Assembly: GCA_023375785.1 (NCBI GenBank)
Contig: SZWC01001570.1
Coordinates: 120,312-184,311, forward strand
DNA: 64,000 nt
Direction of reading: 5' to 3'
DNA from: Penium margaritaceum
Taxonomy: Eukaryota; Streptophyta; Zygnematophyceae; Desmidiales; Peniaceae
The notes under the pieces were generated by a model, which saw only the letters and a program-made list of their open reading frames with translations, searched no databases and was not told the DNA's origin. Below are positions 1-11,087 of the stretch, piece by piece. Every line of letters begins with the position of its first letter. The stretch's first letter is position 1. A program made the position numbers and the translations under genes.

Positions 1-4
1 GACA

Positions 5-110
5 AGGCATGCACTGCTCTATGGAGTATGTCCCCTTGGTCTGTTCTGAGATGGGCCAGGAATGCACTGCCCATAATGGGTATGTCCCCTGTGGCTCATC
101 ATAGGAACCA
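5..110. repeat. 53-bp imperfect tandem duplication
   Basis: Two adjacent copies, 5-57 and 58-110, share the blocks atgcactgc and gtatgtcccct in the same order. They differ at roughly a quarter of positions, so the duplication is old. It lies directly upstream of the tRNA-like sequence and has no reading frame of note. Confidence 0.6.
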
Positions 111-111
111 T

Positions 112-186
112 ACCTTTTTGGCTTGGTTGATTAGGCACCGGAGTCTCAAACCAGAGGTCGCGGGTTCAAACCCCGCGACGGCCGCA
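112..186 (+). pseudogene. Degenerate tRNA-like sequence with box A and box B
   Basis: A box A-like tggcttggttga lies at 119-130 and a box B (ggttcaaaccc) at 163-173. The T arm at 160-176 is perfect, with a 5-bp stem around the loop ttcaaac, and can be extended by three more pairs on each side. The D arm can form (gctt pairing with aggc). The anticodon stem pairs poorly and the 5' acceptor strand does not match the 3' strand, so a functional tRNA is unlikely. It could be a decayed tRNA gene or the head of a tRNA-derived SINE; no A tail or target duplication was seen. Confidence 0.5.
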
Positions 187-651
187 ATTTTCTTTGTGGC
201 CAAAACTGGGACAGGAAGCTTCTAGGAAGCTTACTAGAGCCTGCCTTGAGGATGACACTTGGCGGTCTAAGGACGCGCCAAGTAGGAATGTAGGATGAGG
301 TTGGCTCCAGTGGAGCCACTACAAGCAGAAGCTTTAGCAAAGCTCTGCAAGTATAAAAGCCCGTACCTTGCATGCATCCATTTACAGTTCTTGCCTTTGA
401 GACTCCTCACAGAGTGTCCAACCAAAGGTAGACACTAAAGACCAACATGCGGACTTCGTGAGGTTGCAAACCAAACGAACCTAAAGTGTGGATCCCTCGT
501 TCGAGGGTGATATGTTATCTTGGTTGCAATACCAAGAGCGGTTGGCGGCCTCCCATGTCGGGACCCGTTTTCTAGACCGTTGCTATCCGGCGTATTGACA
601 CGCAAAGCACGAGGTCTTGCCGTCACGTCCAATCTTTCTCATCAGCTTCCT
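187..651. other. Non-coding stretch with several short hairpins
   Basis: No convincing reading frame. Short perfect inverted repeats are frequent: cttggcg/cgccaag near 259-286, ggctcc/ggagcc near 303-317, and ccctcg/cgaggg with a 2-base loop near 491-510. With the TATA motif at 352-358 this could be a promoter and leader, or part of an unrecognised element. I found no second copy in the window. Confidence 0.3.
352..358 (+). promoter_or_regulatory. TATA-box motif
   Basis: The heptamer tataaaa follows a hairpin-rich segment. Its position would place a start site near 385. No downstream plus-strand gene is evident, so it may belong to a lost gene or an unrecognised mobile element, or may be chance. 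Confidence 0.25.
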
Positions 652-1016
652 TCAGCAAAAATGGTAACACTTTCTGCCGCCTAGGAGACCTGTATAACTC
701 TTGCAGCTGACGCTCACAATTTCTTCAACTGGATAGATAGCACCATTCACAACGCACACGATATCTACATCAAAGAATACCATGTGGTCCATTTCCTTGT
801 TGGAAAACATGACCATCTTCACACCCCACTCGAGTGTCCAAGAAACTTCTTCAGCATACTCAAAAAAATATGCGTGCAACTGAAACGTCACCTTGTCGCC
901 ATCTTTTACTCCATTGATGACCATGGAGACATAGCAGCGGATTGCTGGTACTATCTCCAACACTATGACTGGGCAAGAAGATCCTTCTATCTTCATACCT
1001 TTCACAACACCACATT
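652..1016 (-). CDS. Possible exon of an unknown protein
   Basis: About 120 codons are open on the minus strand in one of the few non-repetitive parts of the window. The composition looks protein-like: alternating hydrophobic and polar residues with many valines, as in a beta-rich fold, including the segments KVTFQLHAYFFEYAEE and MVMFSNKEMDHMVFFDVDIV. I recognise no family. There is no ATG at the open end. The frame begins just after a TTAG, which could be a splice acceptor near 1016, so it may be an internal or last exon. The stop lies at 652-654. The opposite strand is also open over 784-1062, which weakens the case. No neighbouring exon was found, so this could be a gene fragment or chance. 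Confidence 0.2.
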
Positions 1017-1470
1017 CCTAACCAGGCTGGGGATTCCACGACTGGTGCTTCTTAACAGATGAAAAAACATGATCTCGGATTACAAATGAGAAAGTCTAGG
1101 AGAAAGTCTTCTACAAAAGCTTCATCCCTACCTCCTCCATGACTTCTCGACTGTGGGGTTCCTGATCTGAGGATATCTCTACTTTGGAGCATACTACTCC
1201 AATGATGCCTTCACCTCACACACAAATCGCTTCAATGCTGAACTGAGATACGGGCTCCACGATCTGGTGGAACCCATTCTTCGTGTTGTTAACCCAGCAT
1301 CTGGATGACTTACCAGGCATGTGGAGAAAACATTTTCAGCATTGTAGAGGATCATTCAACTGGCCAGCATCGTCAGCATCATCCAGCATCTGGGGTACCG
1401 TCTTGGCAACAATGAGACCAGAAATCAACCTGGATCTGTTGCTGCGACAGATTCACGGGGGGTATTAGAC
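1017..1470. other. Unassigned unique sequence
   Basis: No convincing reading frame, RNA gene or repeat. If the possible exon to its left is real, an intron or upstream exon could lie here. The satellite begins at about 1471. Confidence 0.4.
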
Positions 1471-4400
1471 AGCACGATGTGGCTACCATGCACAATGACC
1501 AACTACAGTATGCATACGTCACTGACTATGACGAAAGAATTACACTTTATGTGGTCAATGTTGACAACTCACAACACAAGTCAGAAATGGTCAGAGGCAG
1601 AAACAATGATTGGGGAATACTAGATATTGACTAGTTAGTACAAAAACCTTCAATACGTAGTTGCATGGTGTGGCTACCATGCACAATGACCAACCAAAGT
1701 AGGCATTTTTCACTGACTATGACCGAAGAATTCCACTATGTGTGGCCAATGTTGACAACCCATAACACGAGTCACAAATGCTCTGATGGGAAAAAAAGTG
1801 ATTTGGAAATACTAGGTATCATCTAGCAAGTACAAAGACCTTCAATAAGTAGTGGCACGGTGTGGCTACCATGCACAATGACCAACCAAAGTAGGCGTAT
1901 GCCACTGACTATGACCTAAAGAATTTCACTGCGTGTGGTCAACGTTGTTAACACATAACACGAGTCACAAATGGTCAGGGGGGGGGAGCAATGGTTTGGG
2001 AATACTTGTTATTGACTAGCAAGTACAAAGATGTCAATAAGTAGTGGCACGGTGTGGCTACCATGCACAATGATCAACCATAGTAGGCATATGACACTGA
2101 CCATGACCAAAGGATTTCACATGTTTCGTCAACGTTGACAACTCAGAATACGAGTCACGAATGGTCATAGGGGAAAGAATGGTTTGGGAATACTAGGTAT
2201 TGTCTAGCAAGTACAAAGACCTTCAATAATTAGTGGCATGGTGTGGCTACCATGCACAATGACCAACGAAAGCATGCATATGTCACTGACCATACCCAAA
2301 GAATTGCACTATGTGGGATGAATGTTGACAACCCATAACACGAGTCACAAATGGTTAGAGAGGGAAGCAATAGTTTAGGGATACTATTTATCATCTAGCA
2401 AGTACAACGACCTTCAATAAGTAGTGGCACAATGTGGCTACCATGCACAATGACCAACCAAAGTAGGCATTTGTCACTGACTATGACCAACAAATTCCAA
2501 TATGTGTGGCCAGCGTTGACAACCCATAACACGACTTACAAATGGTCAGAGGAGGAGAAAATGGTTTGTGCATAATAGATATCAACTAGCAAGTACAAAG
2601 ACCTTCAATGAGTAGTGGCATGGTGTGGCATGCACAATGACCAACCAAAGATTGCATGTGTAAATGATGATGACCAAAACATTTCACTTTATGTGGTCAA
2701 CGTTGACAACTCATAATACAAGTACAAATGTTCAGAGGGGGAAACAATGGTTTGGGAATGCTAGGTATTGTCTAGCAAGAAAAACAACCTTCAATAAGTA
2801 GTGGCACGGTATGGCTACCATGCACAATGACCAACCAAAGTAGGCATATGTCATTTATCATGACAAAAGAGTTCCACTATGGGTAATTGTTGACAACTCA
2901 TAACACAAGTCATAAATGGTCAGACGGAAGAAACAATTGTTAGTGACTACTAGATATCAACTAGCAAGTATAAACACCTTCAATGTATAGTGGCCCGGTG
3001 TGGCTACCATGCACAATGACCAACCAAAGCAGGCATATGTCACTGATCATGACCAAAGAATTTCACTATGTGTGGTTAATGTTGACATCTAATAATACGA
3101 GTAACAAATGGTAACAGGGAGAATCAATAGTTTGTGAATACTAGTTTTCAACTAGCAAGTAAAAACACCTTCAAAAAGTAGTGGCACAGTGTGGCTACCA
3201 TGCACAATGACCAGCCAAACTAGGTATATGTCACTGACCACGACCAAAGAATTTCACTATGTGTGGTCAACTCACAACTCATAACATGAGTCACAAATGG
3301 TCAGAGAGGGAAACAATGATTCTGGAATACTATTTATTGACTAGCAAGTACAAAGACCTTCAATAAGAAGTGGCTCGCTGTGGCTACCATGCACAATGAC
3401 CAACCAAAGTAGGAATATGTCACTAATCATGACCAAAGAATTCCACAATGATGGGTCAACGTTGAAAACTCAGAACAGGAGTGACAGATGGTCAGATGGG
3501 GAAACAATGGTTTAGGAATACTTGTTATCAACTAGCTTGTGCAAAGACCTTCAAGAAGTAGTGGCACGTTGTGGCTACCATGCACAATGTCCAACCAGAT
3601 TAGGCGTATGTCACTGATCATGACCAAAGAATTCCACTATGTGTGGTCAATGTTGACAACCCATAATAGTAGTCACAAATGGTGCGAGGGGGAAACAATG
3701 GTTTGGGAATACTTGTTATCAACTAGTAAGTACAAAGACCTTCAATAAGTAGTTGCAGAGTGTGGCTACCATGCACAATGACCAACCAAAGTAGGCGTAT
3801 GTCACTGATCATGACCAAAGCATTTCACTATGTGTGGTCAACGTTGACATCTTACATTATGAGTCCCAAATGGTCAACGGGGGAAACAATGGGTTTGGAA
3901 TACTAGGTATCATCTAGCAAGTACAGAGACGTTTAGTAAGTAGTGATACGGTGTGGCTACCATGCACAATGACCAACCAAAGTAGGCATATGTCACTGAC
4001 CATGACCAACGAAGTTTACTATGATGGCTCAACATTCTCAACTCATAACACGAGTTACAAATGGTCAGAGGAGGAAACAATGTCTTGGGAACACTAGGTA
4101 TTGTCTAGCAAATACAAAGACCTTAAAAAATTGTGGCAAGTTGTGGCTACCATGCACAATGACCAACCAAATTAGGCATATGTAACTGGCCATGACCAAA
4201 GAATTCCACCTTTTGTGGTCAACGTTAACAGCTCATAACACGAATCACAAATGGTGAGAGGGGGAGATAATGATTTGGGAATCCTAGTTTTTGACTAGCA
4301 AGTACAAAGACCTTCAATGAGTAGTGGAACGCTGTGGCTACCATGCACAATGACCAAAGAAATTCGGAATATATCACTGATCATGACCAACAAATTCCAC

Positions 4401-5465
4401 TATGATGGGTCAATGTTGACAAACCATAACACAAGTAACAAATGGTCAGAGGGGGAAACAATGGTTTGGTAATACCACTTATCAACTAGTTAGTAAAAAG
4501 ACCTTCAATATGTAGTGGCACGCTGTGGCTACCACGCACACTGACCAACCAGGTTAAACATATGTCACTGACTATGACCAAAGAATTTCACTATGATAGG
4601 TCAACGTTGACAACTCATAATAGAAATCACAAATGGTGAGAGGGGGAAATAATGGTTTGGAAATACGTTTTCTCAATTAGCAAGAACAAATACCTTCCAT
4701 GATTGGTGGTATGGTATGGCTACCATTCACAATGACCAACCAAAGAGGGCATCTGTCACTGACCATGACCAAATGATTTTACTGTGTGTGGTCAACTTTG
4801 GCAACTCATAACACGAGTCAAAAATGGACAGAGGAGGAAACAATGGTTTGGGAACACTAGTTATTGACTAGCAAGTATAAAGATCTTCAGTACGTAGTCG
4901 CATGGTGTGGCTACCATGCACAATGACCAATGAACGTATGAATATATCACTGATCATGACCAAAGAGTTCCATTATGGGTGGGCAACGTTGACAACTCAT
5001 GATACGAGTCACAAATGGTCAAAGGGAGAAACAATGGTTTGGAAACACTAGGCATCTTCTAGCTAGTATGTAGGCCTTCAATAAGCAGTTGCACAGTGTG
5101 GCTATCGTGCACAATGACAAACCAAAGTAGGCATACGTCATTGATCATGACTAAAGAATTTCACTATGTGTGGTCAACGGTGACAACTCATATTACGAGT
5201 CACAAATGGTCAGAGGGGGAAACAATGGTTTGGGAACACTAGGTATCAACTAGAAAGTATAAAGACCTTCAATAAGTAGTGGCATGCTTTGGCTATCATG
5301 CAAAATGACCAACGAAAGTAGGAATATGTCACTAATTATGACTAAAGAGTTTCACTTTGGGTGGTCAATGTTGATAACGCATAACACGAGTCACAAATGG
5401 TCAGATGTACAAACAATGGTTTGGGAATACTATGTATTGATTAGCAATTACAAAGACCTTCAATA
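1471..5465 (+). repeat. 191-bp satellite array, first block
   Basis: About 21 head-to-tail monomers. The block ggctaccatgcacaatgacc recurs at 1481, 1672, 1864, 2056, 2245 and 2436, giving steps of 189-192 bp. Monomers differ by roughly 10-20% plus small indels, so the array is not freshly amplified. Conserved segments are the ggctaccatgcacaatgacc block, catatgtcactgaccatgac, a palindrome gtcaacgttgac, and ctagcaagtacaaagacc. Reading frames inside are short and appear to be chance. Confidence 0.93.
2128..2139. repeat. Example of the satellite's conserved palindrome
   Basis: The 12-mer gtcaacgttgac is its own reverse complement and recurs, intact or with one or two changes, at the same place in most 191-bp monomers, for example in those near 2700, 6450 and 7970. 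A conserved palindrome could be a protein-binding site, but no binding is shown. Confidence 0.6.
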
Positions 5466-6157
5466 CCCTACTGATCGAGGTATTTGATTTTAATAGTTTT
5501 TCTTGTCGTTGAAATATGTCAAAGATTTCGTTCAATGAATTCAAAGTGCTACATAAAAAATTGGAATATGCATTCGTTGAATTCATGGTGCACAAAATTT
5601 TCGCTCACTTTTTACATCCCAGGTTTCTTTACATTCTTTGTAGCAAGCATGGAAGTGGTTTCTCTGGTTTTTTTCCCTACAATTATCATGGACCTGAGGA
5701 CTGACCTTCGGCAAAAAGCGCTCCATGATGGACAATGGATGCAGCGTAGCGAGAGTGCAAAATTTTTTGCGACATTGCAAACGACACTCTGTGTGCATGC
5801 TTATAGGCTCCATGCTTCGAGCAGGGTTGTCAGCCATCGCGCCTATCCGTTGCCTGTGGTAGTGGACAACGGATAGGCGCGAACAGCCATCCGTGCAAAA
5901 TGACGGATCCACGCAACACGACTCACAAGCAAACATGTCGGTGGTCCTGGCTTCGTTTTTGTGCAGCGCCATCGTTCGTTGAATTCTTGATTTTCCGCAG
6001 AATCGACCTTGGCCCATTTGTTGAATTTAAGGTAGCAGTTGAATGCCAATTCGTTCAATTAGGATTCCCAAAATAATGCCAAACCAATTTTTTTGATCTA
6101 ATTCATGGATTTCTTAATTAGGCAAATCTATATCGTCGAATTCCATGAGCAGTAGGG
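5466..6157. mobile_element. MITE-like DNA transposon, 692 bp, TA target duplication
   Basis: The satellite motif cttcaataagtag is split by 692 bp of unrelated sequence. The element begins ccctactgatc and ends with the inverted counterpart gagcagtaggg, giving terminal inverted repeats of about 11 bp with one mismatch. The dinucleotide TA is present on both sides (5464-5465 and 6158-6159) but once in uninterrupted monomers, so TA is the target duplication. No transposase is visible; reading frames inside are short. Variants of ttcgttgaattc recur in the subterminal regions. TA duplication suggests a non-autonomous Tc1/mariner-like element; the superfamily call is inference. Confidence 0.8.
5838..5881. 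repeat. 15-bp perfect hairpin inside the MITE
   Basis: Arms cgcgcctatccgttg (5838-5852) and caacggataggcgcg (5867-5881) are exact reverse complements around a 14-base loop. The hairpin sits near the middle of the element and is more GC-rich than the AT-rich ends. Confidence 0.85.
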
Positions 6158-9100
6158 TAAGTAGTGGCACGGTCTGGCTACCATGCACAATGATCAACCA
6201 AAGTAGGCATATGTCACTGACCATGACCAGAGAACTTTACTATGTGTGGCGAACATTGACAACTCATAACAAAAGTCACAAATGGTAAGTGTGGAAAACA
6301 ATGGTTTGAAAACACTAGGTATCATCTACCAATTACAAAGACCTTCAATAAGTAGTGGCACGCTGTGGCTACGATGAACAGTGACCAACCAAAGTAGGCG
6401 TTTGTCACTGACCATGACCAAAGAAATTCCACCATGTGTGGTCAACGTTGACAACTCATAACACGAGTCACAAATGGTCAGAGGAGGAAACAATGACTTT
6501 GGAACACTAGTTATGGACTAGAAAGTACAAAGATCTTCAATACGTAGTGGCATGATGTGGCTACCATGCACAATGACAAACCAAAGTATGCAGATGTCAC
6601 TGACCATGACAAAACGAATTTCACTGTGTGTGGTCAACGTTGACAACTCATAATTCCAGTCACAAATGGCCAGCCGGGAAAACAATGGTTTGGGAATACT
6701 AGTTCTAAACTAGAAATAAAAAAAATTCTGTAATGGGTAGTGGCACACTGTGGCTACCATGCACAATGACCAACTAAATAAGGCCTAAGTCACTGAACAT
6801 GACCAAAGAATTCCACCATGTGTGGTCAACGTTGACAACCCATAACATGAGTCACAAATGGTCAGAGGGGGAAACAATGGTTTGGGAATACCACTTATCA
6901 TCTAGCAAGTACGAATACCTTTATTATTTAGTGGTACGCTGTGGCTACCATGAACAATGACCGATCACAGTTGGCATATGTCATTGAGGATGACCAAAGA
7001 ATTTCACTATGATGGGTCAACGTTGAAAACTCATAAAACAAGTCACAAATGGTCCGAGGGGAAAGAACATGTTTTGGGAATACATGTTGTTAACTAGGAA
7101 GTACTTAGAATTCCAATACGTAGAAGGACAGTGTGGCTACCGTGTACAATGACCAACCAAATTCGGCATGTATCACTGACTATGACAAAATGTTTTTACC
7201 ATGGGTGGTCAACGCTGAGAACTCTCAATTTGAGTCACAAAGTCCCCGAAGGGGGGAAAAAGGTTTTGGATATAGTTTTCATCAACTAGAAAGTACAAAG
7301 TCCTTCAATAAGTAGTGGCACGGTGTGGATACCAAGCATAGTGACCAACCAAGTAAGGCATATGTCACTGACCATGATCAAAGAATTTCACAGTGTGTCA
7401 ACAATGACAACTCATAATGCGAGTTACAATTGGTCAGAGGGGGAAAAAAAGGGTTGGGAATACTATGTATCAACTAGCAAGTACAGAGACCTTCAATAAG
7501 TAGTGGCACGTTGTGGCTACCATGCACAATGACCAACCAAAGTAGGCATATGTAATTGTCCATGACCAAATAATTCCACTGTGTAGTCAACGTTGACAAC
7601 CCACAATACAAGTTACAAATGATCAGAGGGGGAAAAAATGGTTAAGGGATCCTAGTTATAGACTAGCAAGTACAAAGACCTTCAATAAGTAGAAGCACAG
7701 TGTGGCTACCATGCACAATGACCGACCAAATCAGGCATATGTCTCCGACCACGACCAAAGAATTTCACTATGTGTGGTCAATATTGACAACTCATAACAC
7801 GAGTCACAAATGGTCAGAGGGGGAAACAATGATTTTGGAATATTAGTTATTGACTAGCAATTACAAAGACCTTCAATAAGTAGTGGCACAATGTGGCTAT
7901 CATGCATAATGACCAACCAGATCAGGCATATGTCACTAACTATGACGAAACAATTTCACTATGATAGGTCAACGTTGACAACTCATAATACAAATCACAA
8001 ATGTTCAGAGGGGGAAACAATGGTTTGGGAATACTTATGAGAACTCATAAGACGATTCACACATGGTACGAGTGGGAAAAAATGGTTGGAAATACTGTGG
8101 CTACAAATACCTTTGATATGTATTGGTATAGTATGGCTACCATTCACAATGACCAACCAAATTAGGGATATGTCACTGACCATGACCAAATCACTTCACT
8201 GTGTGTGGTCAATGTTGACACCTCATAACACGGTCACAAATGGACGGAGGAGGAAACACTGGTTTGAGAATACTAGTTGTTGAATAGCAAGTACAAAGAC
8301 CTTCAATAAGTAGTTACACGATGTGGCTACCATGCACAATGACCAACCAAAGTAGGCATATGTCAATCACTATGACAAAAGAGTTTCACTATGGGTGGTC
8401 AACGTTGACAACTCATGATACAAGGCACAAATGGTCAGAGGGAGAAACAATGGTTTGGGAACACTAAGTATCGACTAGCAAGTACAAGGAACTTCAATCA
8501 TAAGTGACACGCTTTGGCTACCATGCACAATGACCATCCAACGTAGGCATATGTCATTTTCTATGACTAAAGCGATTTACTATGGGTGGTTAACGCTGAC
8601 AACTCATAACACGAGAGACAAATGATCAGATGGGGAAACAATGGTTTGGGAACACTAGGTATCGACTAGCAAGTACAAAGACATCCAATAATTAGTGGCA
8701 TGGTGTGGCTATCATGGACAACAATAGACCAAAGCAGGCATATGTCACTGACCATGACCAAAGAAGTTCACTGTGTGTGGCCAGCGTTGACAACTCATAA
8801 GACGAGTCACACATGGTACGAGTGGGAAAAAATGGTTGGAAACACTGTGTACTGTCTACCAAGTACAAAGACCTTCAATAAGTAGTGGCAGGTTGTGGCT
8901 ACCATGTACAATGACCAACCAACGTATGCATTTTTCACTGACAATGACCAATGAAATTCCACTATGTGTGCTCAATGTTGACAACTCATAACACGGGTCA
9001 CAAATTGCAGAGGGGGAAACAATAGTTTGGGAACACTAATTGTCGACTAGAGAGTACAAATATCTTTCATAAGTAGTTACACAATGTAGCTCCCATGCAA

Positions 9101-9328
9101 AATGACCAACCAAAGCAGGCATATGTCACTGACCATGACCTAAAGAATTTCACTCTGTGTGGTCAACGTTGACATTTCATAATACGAGTCACAAATGGTC
9201 AGAGGGGGAAAAATGGTTTAAGAATACTAGTTATCAACTAGCAAGTACAAAACACCTTCAATACTTAGTGGCAAGCTGTTGCTACCATGCACAATGACCA
9301 ACCATATTAGGCGTATGTCACAGATCAT
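6158..9328 (+). repeat. 191-bp satellite array, second block
   Basis: Continuation of the first block in the same phase and orientation, about 16-17 monomers. At 8041-8095 the phase is disturbed: a fragment resembling the monomer at 8793-8850 (gtacgagtgggaaaaaatgg) is inserted out of register. The monomer at 8120-8280 shares private variants with the one at 4700-4870, as expected for unequal exchange or conversion between distant monomers. Confidence 0.92.
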
Positions 9329-9939
9329 TGTCAGGATGAGATCCATGTGGTGCGGTCCCGATGTTGGTCTGATAAGCTCTATTGGTTCACGCCTACTGTT
9401 TTGGGTGAATCTGAGACTGAGCGTGAGCTTTCTGGTCGCCTCACGCTATGTGAGCAGGAATTTAGAGACAGTCAGTTTGCGAAGGGAATAACGTCGTTTT
9501 GCGTTAGTTGTTGAACATAAAAATGATCACAACATTTATAGGGCTAGTCATGAATTTTCCAACACACCAAACCGTGCGCGATTCGACCAAGTGAAGCCCA
9601 AGGTATACTTGCCGAAGCGCAGGTTTCACCCACCACAGAAACCCCTAACGCCTCCATGGTGCGCACACGCCGTGGCGCCTTCCTTCACGTGCGAAGCGCC
9701 TTTCCCAAGGTGCTGATCCTCTTGCACGTGGTGTGGGGGTCTCCTGCACAGTTTCCAAACGCCCTACCCACTTTTGGGTCGCGTTTGATGAAGGGGTGTG
9801 ACAAGGTTCGAAACCTGTCTGTGGACCTGCAGTCAGAATTTTGACCGAGTCCCCGAGTAACAAAACATACTACTGAGTTTCGGACGCCGAGCCATGATTT
9901 TGGCTAAGTCCCTCGGTAACAACCTGCACTACTGGATCC

Positions 9940-9975
9940 GGTGGATGATCCGCCGGATCAGGGGGATCATCCACC
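9940..9975. repeat. Hairpin in element 1 LTR
   Basis: Arms ggtggatgatcc (9940-9951) and ggatcatccacc (9964-9975) are perfect reverse complements. In the other LTR the same hairpin is longer, with 14-bp arms at 15346-15359 and 15372-15385. Confidence 0.85.
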
Positions 9976-10032
9976 AGACGCCTCGGCAGGCCTATAGGAG
10001 AAATTTCTCCAGATGGTAGTTTTGTTACTCGG

Positions 10033-10053
10033 TCCGGTCGATTATCGACCGGA
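10033..10053. repeat. Second hairpin in element 1 LTR
   Basis: Arms tccggtcgat (10033-10042) and atcgaccgga (10044-10053) are perfect reverse complements with a single base between them. The other LTR has the same structure with one mismatch. Confidence 0.8.
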
Positions 10054-10316
10054 TTTCGAGCCGCAGCCGGCTCCCAGAGCCGCTGCGCATACCCCAACTT
10101 TGGAAGGCCATATCTCCCTCGATACTTGTCCGATTCCAGCGAAACAACTTCCACCGGATTCAGCCACTTGTCAACTTTATGCGAAAATCCTTCATTTTAG
10201 GAGCCGAGCATTTTTGAGTCACCAGATCCACCGGCACGGAGTTTCCACTTTCTGGCGGCTCGTCAGCGCCTCCCGGCGCCGCACTTGGGCATGCGGAGGG
10301 ACAATTTTTTGAATTT

Positions 10317-10325
10317 CTCCCCCTT
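10317..10325 (-). promoter_or_regulatory. Polypurine tract of element 1
   Basis: On the element's sense strand this reads aagggggag just before the 3' LTR, the position where plus-strand DNA synthesis is primed in this family. Element 3 has a closely similar tract. Confidence 0.75.
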
Positions 10326-10357
10326 GCACATGCCATTCCCGTTGCTTCTGCTTGCTC

Positions 10358-11069
10358 TCACTCATCTTCCGCTGCGCCCTCTAGCCCATCATGGCTGGTC
10401 ATCCCAAGTCTGGCCACTCTCATCGCATCCCGGTCCGCGGGTTGCACTTTGGTCAAGCAATCTGCAAGCATGTTGTGCGTGCTGCAGTGCTGCAGCACCA
10501 CCTGCCCTTTCTCGACCATTTCCTGTGCATAGTGGTAAGGCACGTCGATGTGCTTTTTCCTCCTGTGCTGCGTTGGGTTGTTGGTCAGCGAGATGGAGCC
10601 GGTATTGTCCTCTTGCACCACCGTTGGCTCCTGCTGCAGCACGGTTAGTTCCCTTAGCAACCTGCAGAGCCACACGGCCTCCTTGACTACCTCGGCCAGT
10701 GCGATGTACTCTGCTTCCACTGTGGAGGTAGCGACGCAATCCTGCTTCCTGCTGCACCACGAGACCGCTGCACCAGCGAGGAAGAACACGTAGCCGGATG
10801 TGGAATTCCGCTTGTCCACATCCCCAACGTAGTCTGCGTCCGTGTAGCAGACCAGGCACAAAGGGTCCGCCCGCCCTTTGCCGTCGAACCTCAGGCGCGC
10901 GTGCCGCGTCGCCCGCAGGTAGCGGAGGATTGACCGCCTGCCTGTGTAGTGGCCCTGGATCAGCCACGTACCTGCTCACTTGGCCCACCGAGTAGGCCAG
11001 GTCCGGTCGAGTCGCCACCATGGCGTACATGAGGCTGCCCACCGCTGATTGGTAGGGCACCCCTGCCAT
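10358..11069 (-). pseudogene. Copia RNase H region (element 1)
   Basis: Minus-strand coding remains with the Copia RNase H signature: TDADYVGDVDKRNSTSGYVF, then AVSWCSRKQDCVATSTVEAE, then YIALAEVVKEAVWLCRLL. This C-terminal part of the polyprotein would remove RNA from the RNA-DNA hybrid during reverse transcription. It lies between the reverse transcriptase region and the polypurine tract, as expected. An overlapping alternative frame is a shadow. Confidence 0.85.
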
Positions 11070-11087
11070 ATCCTCCCGCTCTTCTTT

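Larger units (their letters stand above)
9329..10311 (-). repeat. Element 1 LTR (3' copy)
   Basis: About 983 bp, matching 14737-15720 throughout. The plus-strand start is tgtcaggatgag. It contains strong inverted repeats at 9940-9975 and 10033-10053. Confidence 0.92.

Noticed and set aside
5484-6058. Frames of 60-144 codons in the MITE as a transposase
   Set aside because: They overlap on both strands and no DDE/D motif or helix-turn-helix is visible; the element is too short for an autonomous transposon.
1471-9328. 191-bp repeats as a tandem gene or rDNA spacer array
   Set aside because: No rRNA, 5S or tRNA sequence occurs in the monomer and frames are short and inconsistent between monomers.
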